NCBI GenBank assembly: GCA_965230275.1
Contig: CBDDKO010000002.1
Coordinates: 930,001-994,000 of the forward strand
From: JAJRRS01 sp965230275
Lineage (GTDB): Bacteria > Planctomycetota > Phycisphaerae > Phycisphaerales > Phycisphaeraceae
DNA length: 64,000 bases
Reading direction: 5' to 3'
This document shows positions 25,787 through 36,513 of the stretch, one piece after another. Position 1 is the first letter of the stretch, and the number at the start of each line of letters is the position of its first letter. Under the pieces are notes generated by a model. It was not told where the DNA came from. It did not search any database and saw only the letters and a list, made by a program, of their open reading frames with translations. A program made the position numbers and the translations under genes.

Positions 25787-25924
25787 CACCAGGTATAACT
25801 AGCATCTACAGCTGACGTCACCAATCCTCAATGGTGACACCTGGTCGGCTGCCGCCCGGCGGAATCTGTCACCATGTGTATATGGTGACAGATCGATACT
25901 CGAGGCCTCCCGATCGACGTCACC
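25782..25924. promoter_or_regulatory. Cluster of six GGTGAC/GTCACC hexamers
   Basis: Hexamers lie at 25782, 25817 (inverted), 25833, 25869 (inverted), 25884 and 25919 (inverted). One pair forms a perfect 10-bp palindrome, CTGTCACCAT/ATGGTGACAG, at 25866-25891. The density in a 143-base gap indicates a repressor operator array or an iteron-like replication control site. Confidence 0.65.
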
Positions 25925-25934
25925 AAACCACAGA

Positions 25935-25964
25935 TAGGAAAGAGCCTAGGCGCATGCTTTCCTA
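25935..25964. promoter_or_regulatory. Inverted repeat TAGGAAAG/CTTTCCTA
   Basis: 8-bp arms at 25935-25942 and 25957-25964 around a 14-base loop, between the hexamer cluster and the right attachment site. Function unknown. Confidence 0.4.
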
Positions 25965-26022
25965 GAGTCCGGATATCCACAAAGTTCAATATTATCGGTG
26001 GAATATTAAAAAAGTTAAGTGA

Positions 26023-26598
26023 TTGAAAAACAAACACTTAAAAATTATCGAGTTATACATAACATGTATTATCGGCGGTTTTCTGGCCGGCAGGGGGCCG
26101 GCGGTGGCGGGAATCGCCTCGACCTGGTGGTGGTACAACCGGGTCAACGGCTCGCCGTTCTACTCGACGGTCGCCAGCTCCGTGATCGACGCCGGCCTGT
26201 CATCCCCCGGCGCGACCCTGGCGAGCTTCGGGGCCGGCCAGACCATCGTGCTGGACCTGACCGCCACGATCCTGCCCGACGCCAACGGCGAACTGGGGAT
26301 CTACAACACCAACAGCTTCGGCTCCGCCAGCGCGATCGAGGACTACGTCCTATGGGGCGCCAAAGGCATCCGTGACATCGTCGCCGAGAACGCCGGCATC
26401 TGGACCGACAACGACTCGATCGACGTCTCCGGCATCCTCCCCGGCGAAACCCTACTGGTCCTGCCCGGCACCGAAGGCAACGCCTCCACCGAATGGACCA
26501 CCGGCACCGGCACCCTCGGCACCGCCAACGTCCCCGAACCCGCCAGCGCCGCCATCGCAACGCTCGGCCTCACCGCCCTGCTTCGCCGCAAACGCTGA
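26023..26598 (+). CDS. Host PEP-CTERM protein whose 5' end spans the prophage junction
   Basis: The high-GC part from about 26080 encodes a secreted protein ending VPEPASAAIATLGLTALLRRKR, a clear PEP-CTERM tail. The first ~15 codons come from prophage and attachment-site DNA and give a basic-then-hydrophobic leader (KNKHLKIIELYITCIIGGFL). The only in-frame start in the current arrangement is TTG at 26023, without a good ribosome site. In the empty site the same frame would begin at an ATG now at 18057, giving MLYITCIIGGFLAG. Whether the gene is expressed from either start is uncertain. Confidence 0.7.
   Translation: MKNKHLKIIELYITCIIGGFLAGRGPAVAGIASTWWWYNRVNGSPFYSTVASSVIDAGLSSPGATLASFGAGQTIVLDLTATILPDANGELGIYNTNSFGSASAIEDYVLWGAKGIRDIVAENAGIWTDNDSIDVSGILPGETLLVLPGTEGNASTEWTTGTGTLGTANVPEPASAAIATLGLTALLRRKR
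26052..26069. other. Right attachment site (dif-like core)
   Basis: Identical to 18059-18076. Reading outward on the minus strand, the host arm gives ACCGCCGATAA before TACATG and TTATGTATAAC, so the reconstructed empty site has the 11-6-11 form of a dif site. Confidence 0.75.
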
Positions 26599-26632
26599 AG
26601 GCTACGACAATCAGACAGTTCAACCCACACCC

Positions 26633-26663
26633 AACCCGGCTTCACGGCCGGGTTTTTCTTTTT
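26633..26663 (+). terminator. Rho-independent terminator after the PEP-CTERM gene
   Basis: Stem AACCCGGC/GCCGGGTT (8 bp), 6-base loop and a long T-rich tail (26653-26665). It would also stop any phage late transcription that reads through the right junction. Confidence 0.85.
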
Positions 26664-26667
26664 TTAT

Positions 26668-26754
26668 GTAGGGTGGGTTAAGCGAAGCGCAACCCACCGC
26701 AATACATACCGTAACGCCTAACCGGTGGGTTGCGCTTCGCTTTACCCACCCTAC
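26668..26754. repeat. 32-bp inverted repeat, MITE-like palindrome
   Basis: Arms 26668-26699 and 26723-26754 are inverted copies with one mismatch, beginning GTAGGGTGGGT. The same GTAGGGTGGGTT-type palindromes occur between genes in many bacteria as dispersed non-autonomous repeats. Confidence 0.8.
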
Positions 26755-26766
26755 TTGCTACCTAGT

Positions 26767-27123
26767 CTATGAGTACATAAAGACCACACCCTTGTGGTAT
26801 TTGACTCCAATACGATCATCGAATGAGACCGATACGCCTCGTGGCAAATCGAGCGACTTGCGAATCTGATCAGCTACCTCTTCTAACCTTTCTCCGAACA
26901 AACCCAAATGGCAACCTGATTCACCGCAACAGAAAGGTGAACCGGACTCCAGGAAGTGCAGGGTTGCCGAAACTTCGAATCGAGATGGCGGATCGCCTAT
27001 GAAGTGAGCTTCATTAACACAGAACCAAAGGCCTCTATCAGATAATTGGCATATATCAGTCACTGCATGCTCAACCGCCTGCCTGATGTCAGACAATGAC
27101 TTCTTCGTGATCGTGCGCCTCAT
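26767..27123 (-). CDS. Unknown small protein with Cys cluster
   Basis: 118 aa, soluble, with FCCGESGCHLGLFG in the middle and a C-terminal PRGVSVSFDDRIGVKYHKGV. GC is lower than neighbouring host genes. I do not recognise the family. Start at ATG 27123; a GTG three codons earlier is possible. Bounded by the MITE-like repeat and a bidirectional terminator, so it is transcribed alone. Confidence 0.6.
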   Translation of the reverse strand: MRRTITKKSLSDIRQAVEHAVTDICQLSDRGLWFCVNEAHFIGDPPSRFEVSATLHFLESGSPFCCGESGCHLGLFGERLEEVADQIRKSLDLPRGVSVSFDDRIGVKYHKGVVFMYS

Positions 27124-27205
27124 TGACTTCACTGCGTCTTAAAATATATCACAGTCTCTCTCTATTAAGTCTCGGCAGTGCTTACAATCATGCAAATTGC
27201 AATAG

Positions 27206-27239
27206 AAAAACCCACGGGCGTGATACCCGTGGGTTTTTT
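27206..27239. terminator. Bidirectional terminator between ppdK and the small gene
   Basis: 9-bp stem ACCCACGGG/CCCGTGGGT with A-run on the left and T-run on the right, so it serves both directions. It lies 60-90 bases beyond the ppdK stop. Confidence 0.85.
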
Positions 27240-27266
27240 GTTATTGAGTTGTCGGACCGCTTCGTT

Positions 27267-27287
27267 AAGCCGCTTGCGGCTTAGCGG
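27267..27287. repeat. 21-bp dispersed repeat with palindromic core
   Basis: The core AAGCCGCTTGCGGCTTA plus four more bases is identical to 46252-46272 inside the bioF-like gene. Here it lies at the 3' end of ppdK. Confidence 0.7.
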
Positions 27288-27296
27288 GGAGGCGGT

Positions 27297-30008
<2,712 letters not shown>

Positions 30009-30229
30009 GGTGTTGATCCTTGGGCCTTTCTCTGGCGTTAGCCGTGGGGGTTGTGTGGTGGTACGGAGCGAATCTGAATCATCCCGGGTGGGTAGCGTAA
30101 GGCTCACCAGTGAGCCCGCCGCCATCGGGTCGTTTGGTCGTAGTCAAGGTATTGTCCGTCCGTTAAAAAACTCATCACGGCGGACCCGGGACGGGATCGG
30201 CGAAAGCCGAAACCGTTTTAAGACTAGTG

Positions 30230-30257
30230 ATTCTAGTGATTGTGCCCCAAGCGTCAA
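30230..30257 (-). promoter_or_regulatory. Sigma70-like promoter upstream of ppdK
   Basis: Read on the minus strand: TTGACG (30257-30252), 16 bases, TAGAAT (30235-30230). The rest of the 358-base gap 30009-30366 shows a palindrome ACTAG/CTAGT over the -10 and no gene. Confidence 0.5.
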
Positions 30258-30366
30258 TCCGGCCCGTCACCCGATCGCCCTTACAGAGCACCAAGCCGCC
30301 CCCCCGCCGGTCGCGCCGGGCAGGATCACGCCCCCAGTGTGACAAATACGTGAATCCCCCACCCCC

Positions 30367-31176
30367 CTACCGGGGGATGAAGACCAGCACCTGACCGGTG
30401 TAGACGTCCTCGAAAGTCCGCCAGGTCATGCTCATTTCGCCCGCGACGGGATCGGCGACGCGGAGCGAGGGCCCCTGGGTCCGGACGATGGTGACCATGT
30501 GGTGCTGGGTCTGACCGTACTGCAGCGGCGTGACCATCGGGCCGGGCATGTAGCGCAGTTCCTGGGCCTTTACCTCGATCAACTCCACCTCGTATGGCAT
30601 GCCTTCAAGTCGCTCCCGAAGCCCCTGTAGCGCACGCAGCATCGTCGAGCCCGTGCCCGGGCGGGTCTGGGTCAGCCGGGCCATCTGCTTCTCGCTGGTG
30701 GGCACACCGATCAAGTTCAGCGCCTGGGCACACGCCGCCGGGACACAGGAGTACTCCTGGCTCTGCAAGACCGGCTCATTGGTGTCAACCGTTTCCGCGA
30801 AGCTCTGCTCCGGCGTGCTCTGGAGCATCCACAGCGCCCCGTTGAGAAAGAACACCCACCCAAACATGACCGCCCAGCTGATCAGCCGCTTCTGCCTTGG
30901 TATCTGCGCCCGCGACCATGCCAGGCCCAGCAGGAGCATGAAGAACGGCACACTGCCCACACCCTCGATCCGGGAAAGCAACGGCAAGGGGATCAACTCC
31001 AACGCCACCGCCGGGTGATACCGCAGCCACCCCCAGGCCAGCAGGCACCCCAGCCCCAGCACCAGCGTCGCTCGGGCAACCGGCACCGAGTGATTACCCA
31101 GGTAATACCCCCCCGCCCACGCCAATGAGGATAGCGCCGCGATCGAGATAAACCAATGTATCGTCGTCGGGTCCAT
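30367..31176 (-). CDS. Membrane-bound C39-like cysteine peptidase
   Basis: 269 aa: about four transmembrane helices in the first ~125 residues, then a peptidase C39-like domain. The latter shows QSQEYSCVPAACAQALNLIG with the candidate catalytic Cys near 143, QHHMVTIV with the His near 224, and the Asp in RVADPVAG. C39 domains cleave leader peptides or act as processing peptidases. There is no ABC transporter half here, so its substrate is unknown. Start ATG 31176 directly precedes the first helix; the longer frame adds an Arg-rich leader. Confidence 0.75.
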   Translation of the reverse strand: MDPTTIHWFISIAALSSLAWAGGYYLGNHSVPVARATLVLGLGCLLAWGWLRYHPAVALELIPLPLLSRIEGVGSVPFFMLLLGLAWSRAQIPRQKRLISWAVMFGWVFFLNGALWMLQSTPEQSFAETVDTNEPVLQSQEYSCVPAACAQALNLIGVPTSEKQMARLTQTRPGTGSTMLRALQGLRERLEGMPYEVELIEVKAQELRYMPGPMVTPLQYGQTQHHMVTIVRTQGPSLRVADPVAGEMSMTWRTFEDVYTGQVLVFIPR

Positions 31177-31592
31177 GGATGATGCCGCCGGCCGACGGCA
31201 TGAGCTGAGTAGCCTCCGCCGCCGGTGTTTCTTCCTCTGATAGGCCCGAAATACTCGGCCCCTCATGAGAAGCGTCGGCTAGTACGCAGTTATGATTAAG
31301 CTGCGATCTGGATGTAACTACTAATGGGACCCGGTCGGCAAGTCTATACGTACCCCCCTGTCCACATAGCTGCTGAGCGTACCCCCTGACTTGTCAGCTT
31401 GAAACTCAAGATTGCTTACATGTTCATCTTCGCTAGCGTCACGAAGGATAGCGCACAGATTTTTATGTATTTATCTGTCGATTCCCGGATAGGGTATTTC
31501 ACTTTCGTTACTCAGAGATATAATGACACGTCGCGAAATAAAAGGAGCTTCCCCCCACCCGCTGATTGCGACCAAAAACACTTGGAGGACGC
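31177..31592. other. Gene-free gap of about 415 bases with candidate promoter
   Basis: Contains two copies of a CGTACCCCC(C)TG motif around 31350 and 31379, and a rightward TATAAT at 31519-31524 with a poor -35, about 70 bases before the next start. No RNA gene seen. Confidence 0.4.
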
Positions 31593-32408
31593 ATGAAGAT
31601 CCGGATTTGTGTGGTGTTATTGTTTGCACTTGGATTCATAATCTTTGTCTGCAAGGGCGATTCTGCGGGTGCGGGTATCTGTGCCGGGGCAGCTATCGCG
31701 CTGTTCGCCATGCCAAGTAATGTTCTTGTCCTTAAAACCCCACTTATCAGCGCCTGGGCCCCGCCATGCCACAAAGACCACGTCAAACCCGAACGGTCAG
31801 ACGAGCAGGTCTCGGTGGACAGAAGCAACACGTTGTTGCAGCAGGTCCATCAATTGCTATGTGCAGTCGTCTCATCTGTACATCACAGCGTGATCCATAA
31901 GCCCCGCAACGCTCCAACAGCCGATCAGTACGCCGCCCTTAAACAAAAGTATGACCAACTCGCTGGCCGCTACAAGGCACGTGCGTGCAAATATCGGGCG
32001 AAGGGTCATGAGTACCGCCAACAGCAAAGTAGATTGGTTAAAACGGAAACAAAGTGGATCGAATCTGATCGTAGCGCAAAGGTCGCTCAGAAGGCCAAGC
32101 AAGCAGTCATGAACCGGATCAAGCAGCAAGAGGTTGCTCAGCGTCAGCAGACGGTCAGCGTCTATGAGAACGAGCTCCATATTCTGCGCACCTGTCTCCA
32201 TACCGTCATGGCCAAGCAATCTTCGCTCGAGGAAACCGCTTCACTGGAGCGACAGATCAAAAATCAGATCAGCCTGACCGAAGAGCGCCGTGTCATGGAG
32301 ATAGGTGAATTGAATCGTGCACTGCGTAGATTCAACCAACAGACCGATGAACTCGCGTTCAGTGGCCTGATCGATCTGGCATGCAAGCCGAAGATGATGA
32401 CCGACTGA
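31593..32408 (+). CDS. Exported or anchored coiled-coil protein, unknown
   Basis: 271 aa: N-terminal hydrophobic segment (CVVLLFALGFIIFVCKGDSAGAG) and a second one (AAIALFAMPSNVLVL), then a long charged helix-rich region (about residues 110-260) full of Lys/Arg/Gln/Glu such as KAKQAVMNRIKQQEVAQRQQ, consistent with a coiled coil. Strong ribosome site TTGGAGGA 3 bases before ATG 31593. No recognised family. Possibly a periplasmic structural protein; the final CKPKMMTD has no sorting signal. Confidence 0.6.
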   Translation: MKIRICVVLLFALGFIIFVCKGDSAGAGICAGAAIALFAMPSNVLVLKTPLISAWAPPCHKDHVKPERSDEQVSVDRSNTLLQQVHQLLCAVVSSVHHSVIHKPRNAPTADQYAALKQKYDQLAGRYKARACKYRAKGHEYRQQQSRLVKTETKWIESDRSAKVAQKAKQAVMNRIKQQEVAQRQQTVSVYENELHILRTCLHTVMAKQSSLEETASLERQIKNQISLTEERRVMEIGELNRALRRFNQQTDELAFSGLIDLACKPKMMTD

Positions 32409-32576
32409 TCCCCCCCGCCGAACTTGATTCTCCAACCACTACCCAGACATTCAACGAAACCTACTCGCTGTAACGACCGCATTGCAGCCGGACTGTTGAA
32501 TAGTCACAATGCGTCAAGCATGAATCACATCATGACATTCCGACCAGTCCCCAGACCCTAGACCCCAGCCCCCACT

Positions 32577-33437
32577 ATGCCCCCACCCCCCGGACACACC
32601 TGGCGCACCTGGCTGTACGAAGTGATCTTCGAGGCCGACACAAAGACCGGCAAGGCCTTTGACGTCATCCTGCTGTGGTCGATCCTGATCAGTGTCACCG
32701 CCGTGCTGCTGGAAAGCGTCGACGCCATCAGTGCCGAGTACGGCCCATGGCTGCTGGGGATCGAATGGTTCTTCACCATCCTCTTCACCATCGAGTACGC
32801 CATCCGCATCTTCTGCGTCAGACGCCCCATCCTTTACGTCCGCAGCTTCTACGGCATCGTCGACCTGCTCTCGATCCTCCCGACCTACATCAGCCTGTTC
32901 GTCGTCGGGTCGGAGGCCATGATCGTCATCCGGGCCCTGCGCCTGCTGCGCGTATTCCGCATCTTCAAGCTGGCCAGATATGTCGACGAGGCGGGCGTGC
33001 TTATGGACGCGCTGCGTGCCAGCCGGGCGAAGATCACCGTCTTCCTGGTCGCGGTGCTGTCGATCGTGCTGATCGTCGGGTCGCTGATGTACCTGATCGA
33101 GGGCGACGTCCCCAACACCGGCTTCACCAGCATCCCCGCCAGCCTCTACTGGACCATCGTCACGATGACCACCGTCGGCTACGGCGACATCACCCCACAG
33201 ACCGTCCCCGGCAAGTTCCTCGCCTCCGCGGTCATGGTCATCGGCTACGGCATCATCGCCGTCCCCACCGGCATCGTCACCGCCGAGATCTCCGTCGCCA
33301 GCTTCAAGCGCCGCATCACCACCCGCCTCTGCCCCGGCTGCCACAAAGCCGGCCACGAGCCCGACGCCACCCACTGCAAGTTCTGCGGCTCGTCGCTCCA
33401 CCCCAATTCAGACAACGGCGAAAGCGAGCCTGCCTAG
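32577..33437 (+). CDS. Voltage-gated K+ channel with C-terminal zinc ribbon
   Basis: 286 aa, six-helix channel. S1-S3 lie within residues 27-110, a voltage-sensor S4 with regularly spaced Arg at 119-134 (RALRLLRVFRIFKLAR), and a pore with the selectivity filter TVGYGD at 199-204 between S5 and S6. The tail after S6 has CPGC...CKFC (Cys252, 255, 267, 270), a zinc-ribbon not typical of bacterial Kv channels. Tetrameric inner-membrane K+ channel by family. Start ATG 32577; N-terminus MPPPPGHTWR. Confidence 0.9.
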   Translation: MPPPPGHTWRTWLYEVIFEADTKTGKAFDVILLWSILISVTAVLLESVDAISAEYGPWLLGIEWFFTILFTIEYAIRIFCVRRPILYVRSFYGIVDLLSILPTYISLFVVGSEAMIVIRALRLLRVFRIFKLARYVDEAGVLMDALRASRAKITVFLVAVLSIVLIVGSLMYLIEGDVPNTGFTSIPASLYWTIVTMTTVGYGDITPQTVPGKFLASAVMVIGYGIIAVPTGIVTAEISVASFKRRITTRLCPGCHKAGHEPDATHCKFCGSSLHPNSDNGESEPA

Positions 33438-33466
33438 AGTCATTCGTTAATGCACGTCAGCACGAC

Positions 33467-34162
33467 TCAGTGTGACCGCCGTAACAACCCAACCACCGGC
33501 AGCAGGAAAAAGGCCGCCGTGGCCGGCTCGGGCGTAACCACCATGTCAAGCGTGAACGGGTCCGTAAACTCATACGGACGGTACATGTCAGTCACATAGA
33601 TGGTGAACTGGTAGTCTCCCGGCTGGAGCACGCCGGTCTGATTGATCGTATCGGGCCCGCCGTAGTAGATCGGCTCGCCATAATAATTGAGATAATTGTC
33701 GTCAATAAAGGTGCCCGTTTTAACAAGATTAAGACTCGGCCCGGTCAGGCTGTAGTAACCGTAGCCGTTGTGGCTGCCGGTCAGCGTATAGTCCAACGGC
33801 TCGGTGACGGTGAAGGTCACATCGAAGTAGCTGAACGCCGCGGAAGAACCTGTGCCGGCTGGAGACCCCTCAAAAGCACCGATCGCTTCACCATTGGCAT
33901 GCAGATGCCAGGGATCGAGCGTGGAGTTTTGAGTGGCGATGCCCGCCGTGCCTTCATTGAACTCGTTCGTCGCCTTGACCGTAAGGGTTTCATCGAAAAC
34001 ACCAAAGTCCGGTGCAGCGAGCGTGTCACTTTCATGGAACACGGATACCCAGGAATCGGCGCTCACATACCGCTCCTGGCTTGTGTAATTCAGCCCGGCA
34101 GCATGAACCACACCGGTTGAAGTGAGAATAACAGCAATCCCGAAAATAGCCTTGGTACGCAT
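33467..34162 (-). CDS. Secreted PEP-CTERM protein
   Basis: 231 aa: signal peptide (MRTKAIFGIAVILTSTGVVHA), a beta-sandwich-like mature domain with Tyr-rich strands (GSHNGYGYYSLTGPSLNLV, GDYQFTIYVTDMY) and the tail TPEPATAAFFLLPVVGLLRR. Targeted for export and exosortase-type processing; function unknown. Reads toward the Kv-channel gene end (30-base gap), so the two are convergent. Confidence 0.85.
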   Translation of the reverse strand: MRTKAIFGIAVILTSTGVVHAAGLNYTSQERYVSADSWVSVFHESDTLAAPDFGVFDETLTVKATNEFNEGTAGIATQNSTLDPWHLHANGEAIGAFEGSPAGTGSSAAFSYFDVTFTVTEPLDYTLTGSHNGYGYYSLTGPSLNLVKTGTFIDDNYLNYYGEPIYYGGPDTINQTGVLQPGDYQFTIYVTDMYRPYEFTDPFTLDMVVTPEPATAAFFLLPVVGLLRRSH

Positions 34163-34318
34163 GGTCCTTCTCCCTTAATAAAAGACACACCGGAAACACC
34201 CGGTCTTTGGGTAAAACCGTATCACATCTAGCGGACATGATCCAGACTTAAATGTCCTGTTCGGATTATTAACAGAAGTATGATGCTGATTAGGCCCATA
34301 CACGGCTCGTTGGTCGGT

Positions 34319-34720
34319 TTACGGGAACAGGTCCGCCGGGATCGGCTGGAGCTTGCCTTCCATATCAACGCAGACGAGTGTGGTCTGGCCGGTGGTCAGC
34401 AGCTCGTCGCCGCGCTTGACCTCGTACGTGTGCTCCACCTTCACCCCCGCCGACGGCTTGGCCGTACAGACGATCACGATATCGTCGTCGTAATTCGCCG
34501 GTTTGTGATACCGCAGGCTCATCCGGGCAACAACGAAGTACACCCCCGCCGCTTCGAGCTTGCTGTAGGCGTTGCCGCGCCGGCGCAGCAGGTCCGTGCG
34601 GGCGATCTCGAACCAGATGGGATAAGCCGAGTGGTGCGCGACGTTCATCGGGTCACACTCGACGTAACGCACACGGATCGGCACTTCAATTCGACGGGGA
34701 TTTGGATGTTCGATGTTCAA
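34319..34720 (-). CDS. Hotdog-fold acyl-CoA thioesterase (YbgC/4HBT type)
   Basis: 133 aa, single hotdog domain: RVRYVECDPMNVAHHSAYPIWFE carries the family's catalytic Asp and the long helix (IARTDLLRRRG), followed by strands VARMSLRYHKPANYDDDIV. Hydrolyses acyl-CoA thioesters; the specific substrate is not deducible. Without tol-pal genes nearby I do not name it ybgC. Its 5' end overlaps the left arm of the inverted repeat at 34706. Confidence 0.85.
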   Translation of the reverse strand: MNIEHPNPRRIEVPIRVRYVECDPMNVAHHSAYPIWFEIARTDLLRRRGNAYSKLEAAGVYFVVARMSLRYHKPANYDDDIVIVCTAKPSAGVKVEHTYEVKRGDELLTTGQTTLVCVDMEGKLQPIPADLFP

Positions 34721-34810
34721 TGTATGATGTTCAATCTGATGGATGTTGCTTGAAGTACCACACGTCGTTTGGAATACAGTCTATTACATTGCACATTCAA
34801 CATCGAACAT
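34706..34810. repeat. 18-bp inverted repeat, low-complexity family
   Basis: ATGTTCGATGTTCAATGT at 34706-34723 is repeated inverted at 34793-34810 with one mismatch; shorter ATGTTCAAT copies lie between. It spans the thioesterase start and the gap to the next gene. Confidence 0.7.
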
Positions 34811-34821
34811 TGAACTTTCCC

Positions 34822-36513
34822 CTACTGATCCTTCAATGAAGGATAATCCAAGAGTGCCCGGTACTTCGGGGCATCGCTGATCGGCTCGTCCTGCCGTGCC
34901 AGGTGGCCCCACGACCCGTGCTTGCCCGGTCGGCTGACGTCATTGAACGCCACGAACAGCTCCCCGCCGGCCTGCTCGAACAAACGCATGTTCAAGAGGT
35001 ACAGCCCGTAGATGCGCGGATGGGTCTGCGCCTCCAACAAGATATCATAGTAAGCCAGCTTGTCGTTGCCGTGGGCCGTCAGGTGCTGCCCCGCTTCGTA
35101 GGCGATCATACGGATCGGCCGGCCGAGTTTCTTTGTCCAGCGCTGCGTCAGGTCGCCGTGCCGCTGATACCAGTCGCGGTTGTCCTGCCGGATATTCTCT
35201 TCACACAGATCGAGCAGCCGGTCCACGCTCGTGCCGGCATGGAACTTCTGCGTCTGCTTATGCGTCACCCCGAAGTAGCCCGCCGGCGAAACCGCATCGA
35301 ACTTGCCCTCAAGCCTCGGGAGCATCTGCTCCGCCACCCACGGGTTCTGCAGGTGCACCGCCGCGACGCGAACCAGCCGCCCGTCCGCCTCATCGCCGAA
35401 CACCTCGGACCAGATCTCGAACACGTTCCGGCATCGCTCCGCCCACGCATCGAAAAACGCCGGCGAATAGGTCTCACCGTCGCCCCGACCGCGGATGTAT
35501 TTGTGCTGGCTGAACTGGCTGTTCCACACCTCGTTGGAATACTCGATGTAGACCTTCGCGTCCTTATGCAGCCGGTCCTTCACAAGCTCAGCGTGCCGGC
35601 GGATGTATTCATCGTCCGCTTCATGCGGGATGCAGAACCACGGGTCGGCCTTCAGCTCGTTACACAGCTCGATCATGTACTCGATCGCTACCCCGTGCTT
35701 GCCTGCCTGCGTCTGCTGGCCCTTGCGCGGCCGGTCAGCCCACCTGCGTAGCGACGATCCGTTCGTCCCCGCCCAGTCCATGAACCGCAGTACGCTGAAC
35801 GGCTCAAGCGTCTTCAAGAAAGCCGGGTGGAACGGCGAGATGCGCGTCTCGTGCTCGGGCCGCATCAGGCTGACGCGCGTCACCTCGCCGACCCGCCGCA
35901 TGTTCACGCCCTCGTTTCCCTCACGGATCGTGACAAGCGCGCTGTTCGCACTGGTCTGCTGCACGCTCACGTCGCCGGAGATTTGCACCGATCCCGTCCC
36001 ACCCCATGTGCAGACGTACTGCCCCGTCGGCGCGCCGCCCGCCTTGAAGATGTGGCACCACCCGTTGTCACGCCAGGCGTCGCTCATCAGCATCAGGTCC
36101 GTAAACACCCACGCACGCGACCAGTACGTCACCCCCGACAGGTTCATCCCGAGATAAGGTTTCTGGCGTAACTTTCCAGCCGCTTCATCATCGTCACCGG
36201 TTGACTCTGCTGTGTTTTCTGTTGCCCCGACCGACAGCATGTGGCCCAGCAGTTGATGCACCGACCGCGCCTCGGCCATCGACAGACGCACCCCACCACC
36301 CCGGCCCGGCATGTCAAGACGCACACCCGACGCGCCCCCTTCAATCAGTTCACCCGTTGCGCTCGCCTCGGCCGGATCGCCGTCAACAACCGCATACCGT
36401 GTGACCTGCGCCCGCTCAAGCTCGACAACCTCACCCGCAACACATGACACACTCAACCATGTGTACACGACCACCAACAGCCATGGCAGATTCAAGCGAT
36501 CCCGTCCCCGCAT
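34822..36513 (-). CDS. Secreted glycoside hydrolase-like protein (clan GH-A-like)
   Basis: 563 aa: signal peptide (NLPWLLVVVYTWLSVSCVAG), a short beta-rich N-terminal region, then a TIM-barrel-like domain from about residue 115 (YLGMNLSGVTYWS). KVYIEYSNEVWNSQF with a candidate acid/base Glu and MIAYEAGQHL with a candidate nucleophile Glu match the spacing and strand context of retaining clan GH-A glycosidases. Such proteins are common in planctomycetes and often annotated as cellulose-binding. Substrate unknown. Starts at ATG 36513. Transcribed alone. Confidence 0.7.
   Translation of the reverse strand: MRGRDRLNLPWLLVVVYTWLSVSCVAGEVVELERAQVTRYAVVDGDPAEASATGELIEGGASGVRLDMPGRGGGVRLSMAEARSVHQLLGHMLSVGATENTAESTGDDDEAAGKLRQKPYLGMNLSGVTYWSRAWVFTDLMLMSDAWRDNGWCHIFKAGGAPTGQYVCTWGGTGSVQISGDVSVQQTSANSALVTIREGNEGVNMRRVGEVTRVSLMRPEHETRISPFHPAFLKTLEPFSVLRFMDWAGTNGSSLRRWADRPRKGQQTQAGKHGVAIEYMIELCNELKADPWFCIPHEADDEYIRRHAELVKDRLHKDAKVYIEYSNEVWNSQFSQHKYIRGRGDGETYSPAFFDAWAERCRNVFEIWSEVFGDEADGRLVRVAAVHLQNPWVAEQMLPRLEGKFDAVSPAGYFGVTHKQTQKFHAGTSVDRLLDLCEENIRQDNRDWYQRHGDLTQRWTKKLGRPIRMIAYEAGQHLTAHGNDKLAYYDILLEAQTHPRIYGLYLLNMRLFEQAGGELFVAFNDVSRPGKHGSWGHLARQDEPISDAPKYRALLDYPSLKDQ

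Larger units (their letters stand above)
18059..26069. mobile_element. Integrated inovirus-like filamentous prophage, 7,993 bp repeat to repeat
   Basis: Bounded by identical 18-bp repeats at 18059-18076 and 26052-26069. The unit length of 7,993 bp is in the range of filamentous phages. All likely genes run on the + strand, many joined by ATGA/TAATG overlaps, with GC clearly below the host. The order is ssDNA-binding candidate, Rep (HUH), small membrane proteins, major coat, terminator hairpins, pIII-like, pVI-like, Zot ATPase, membrane/periplasmic partner, secretin-like lipoprotein, small DUF6788-like protein. No integrase or transposase is encoded. All core functions have intact frames, so it may still be active. 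Confidence 0.85.
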
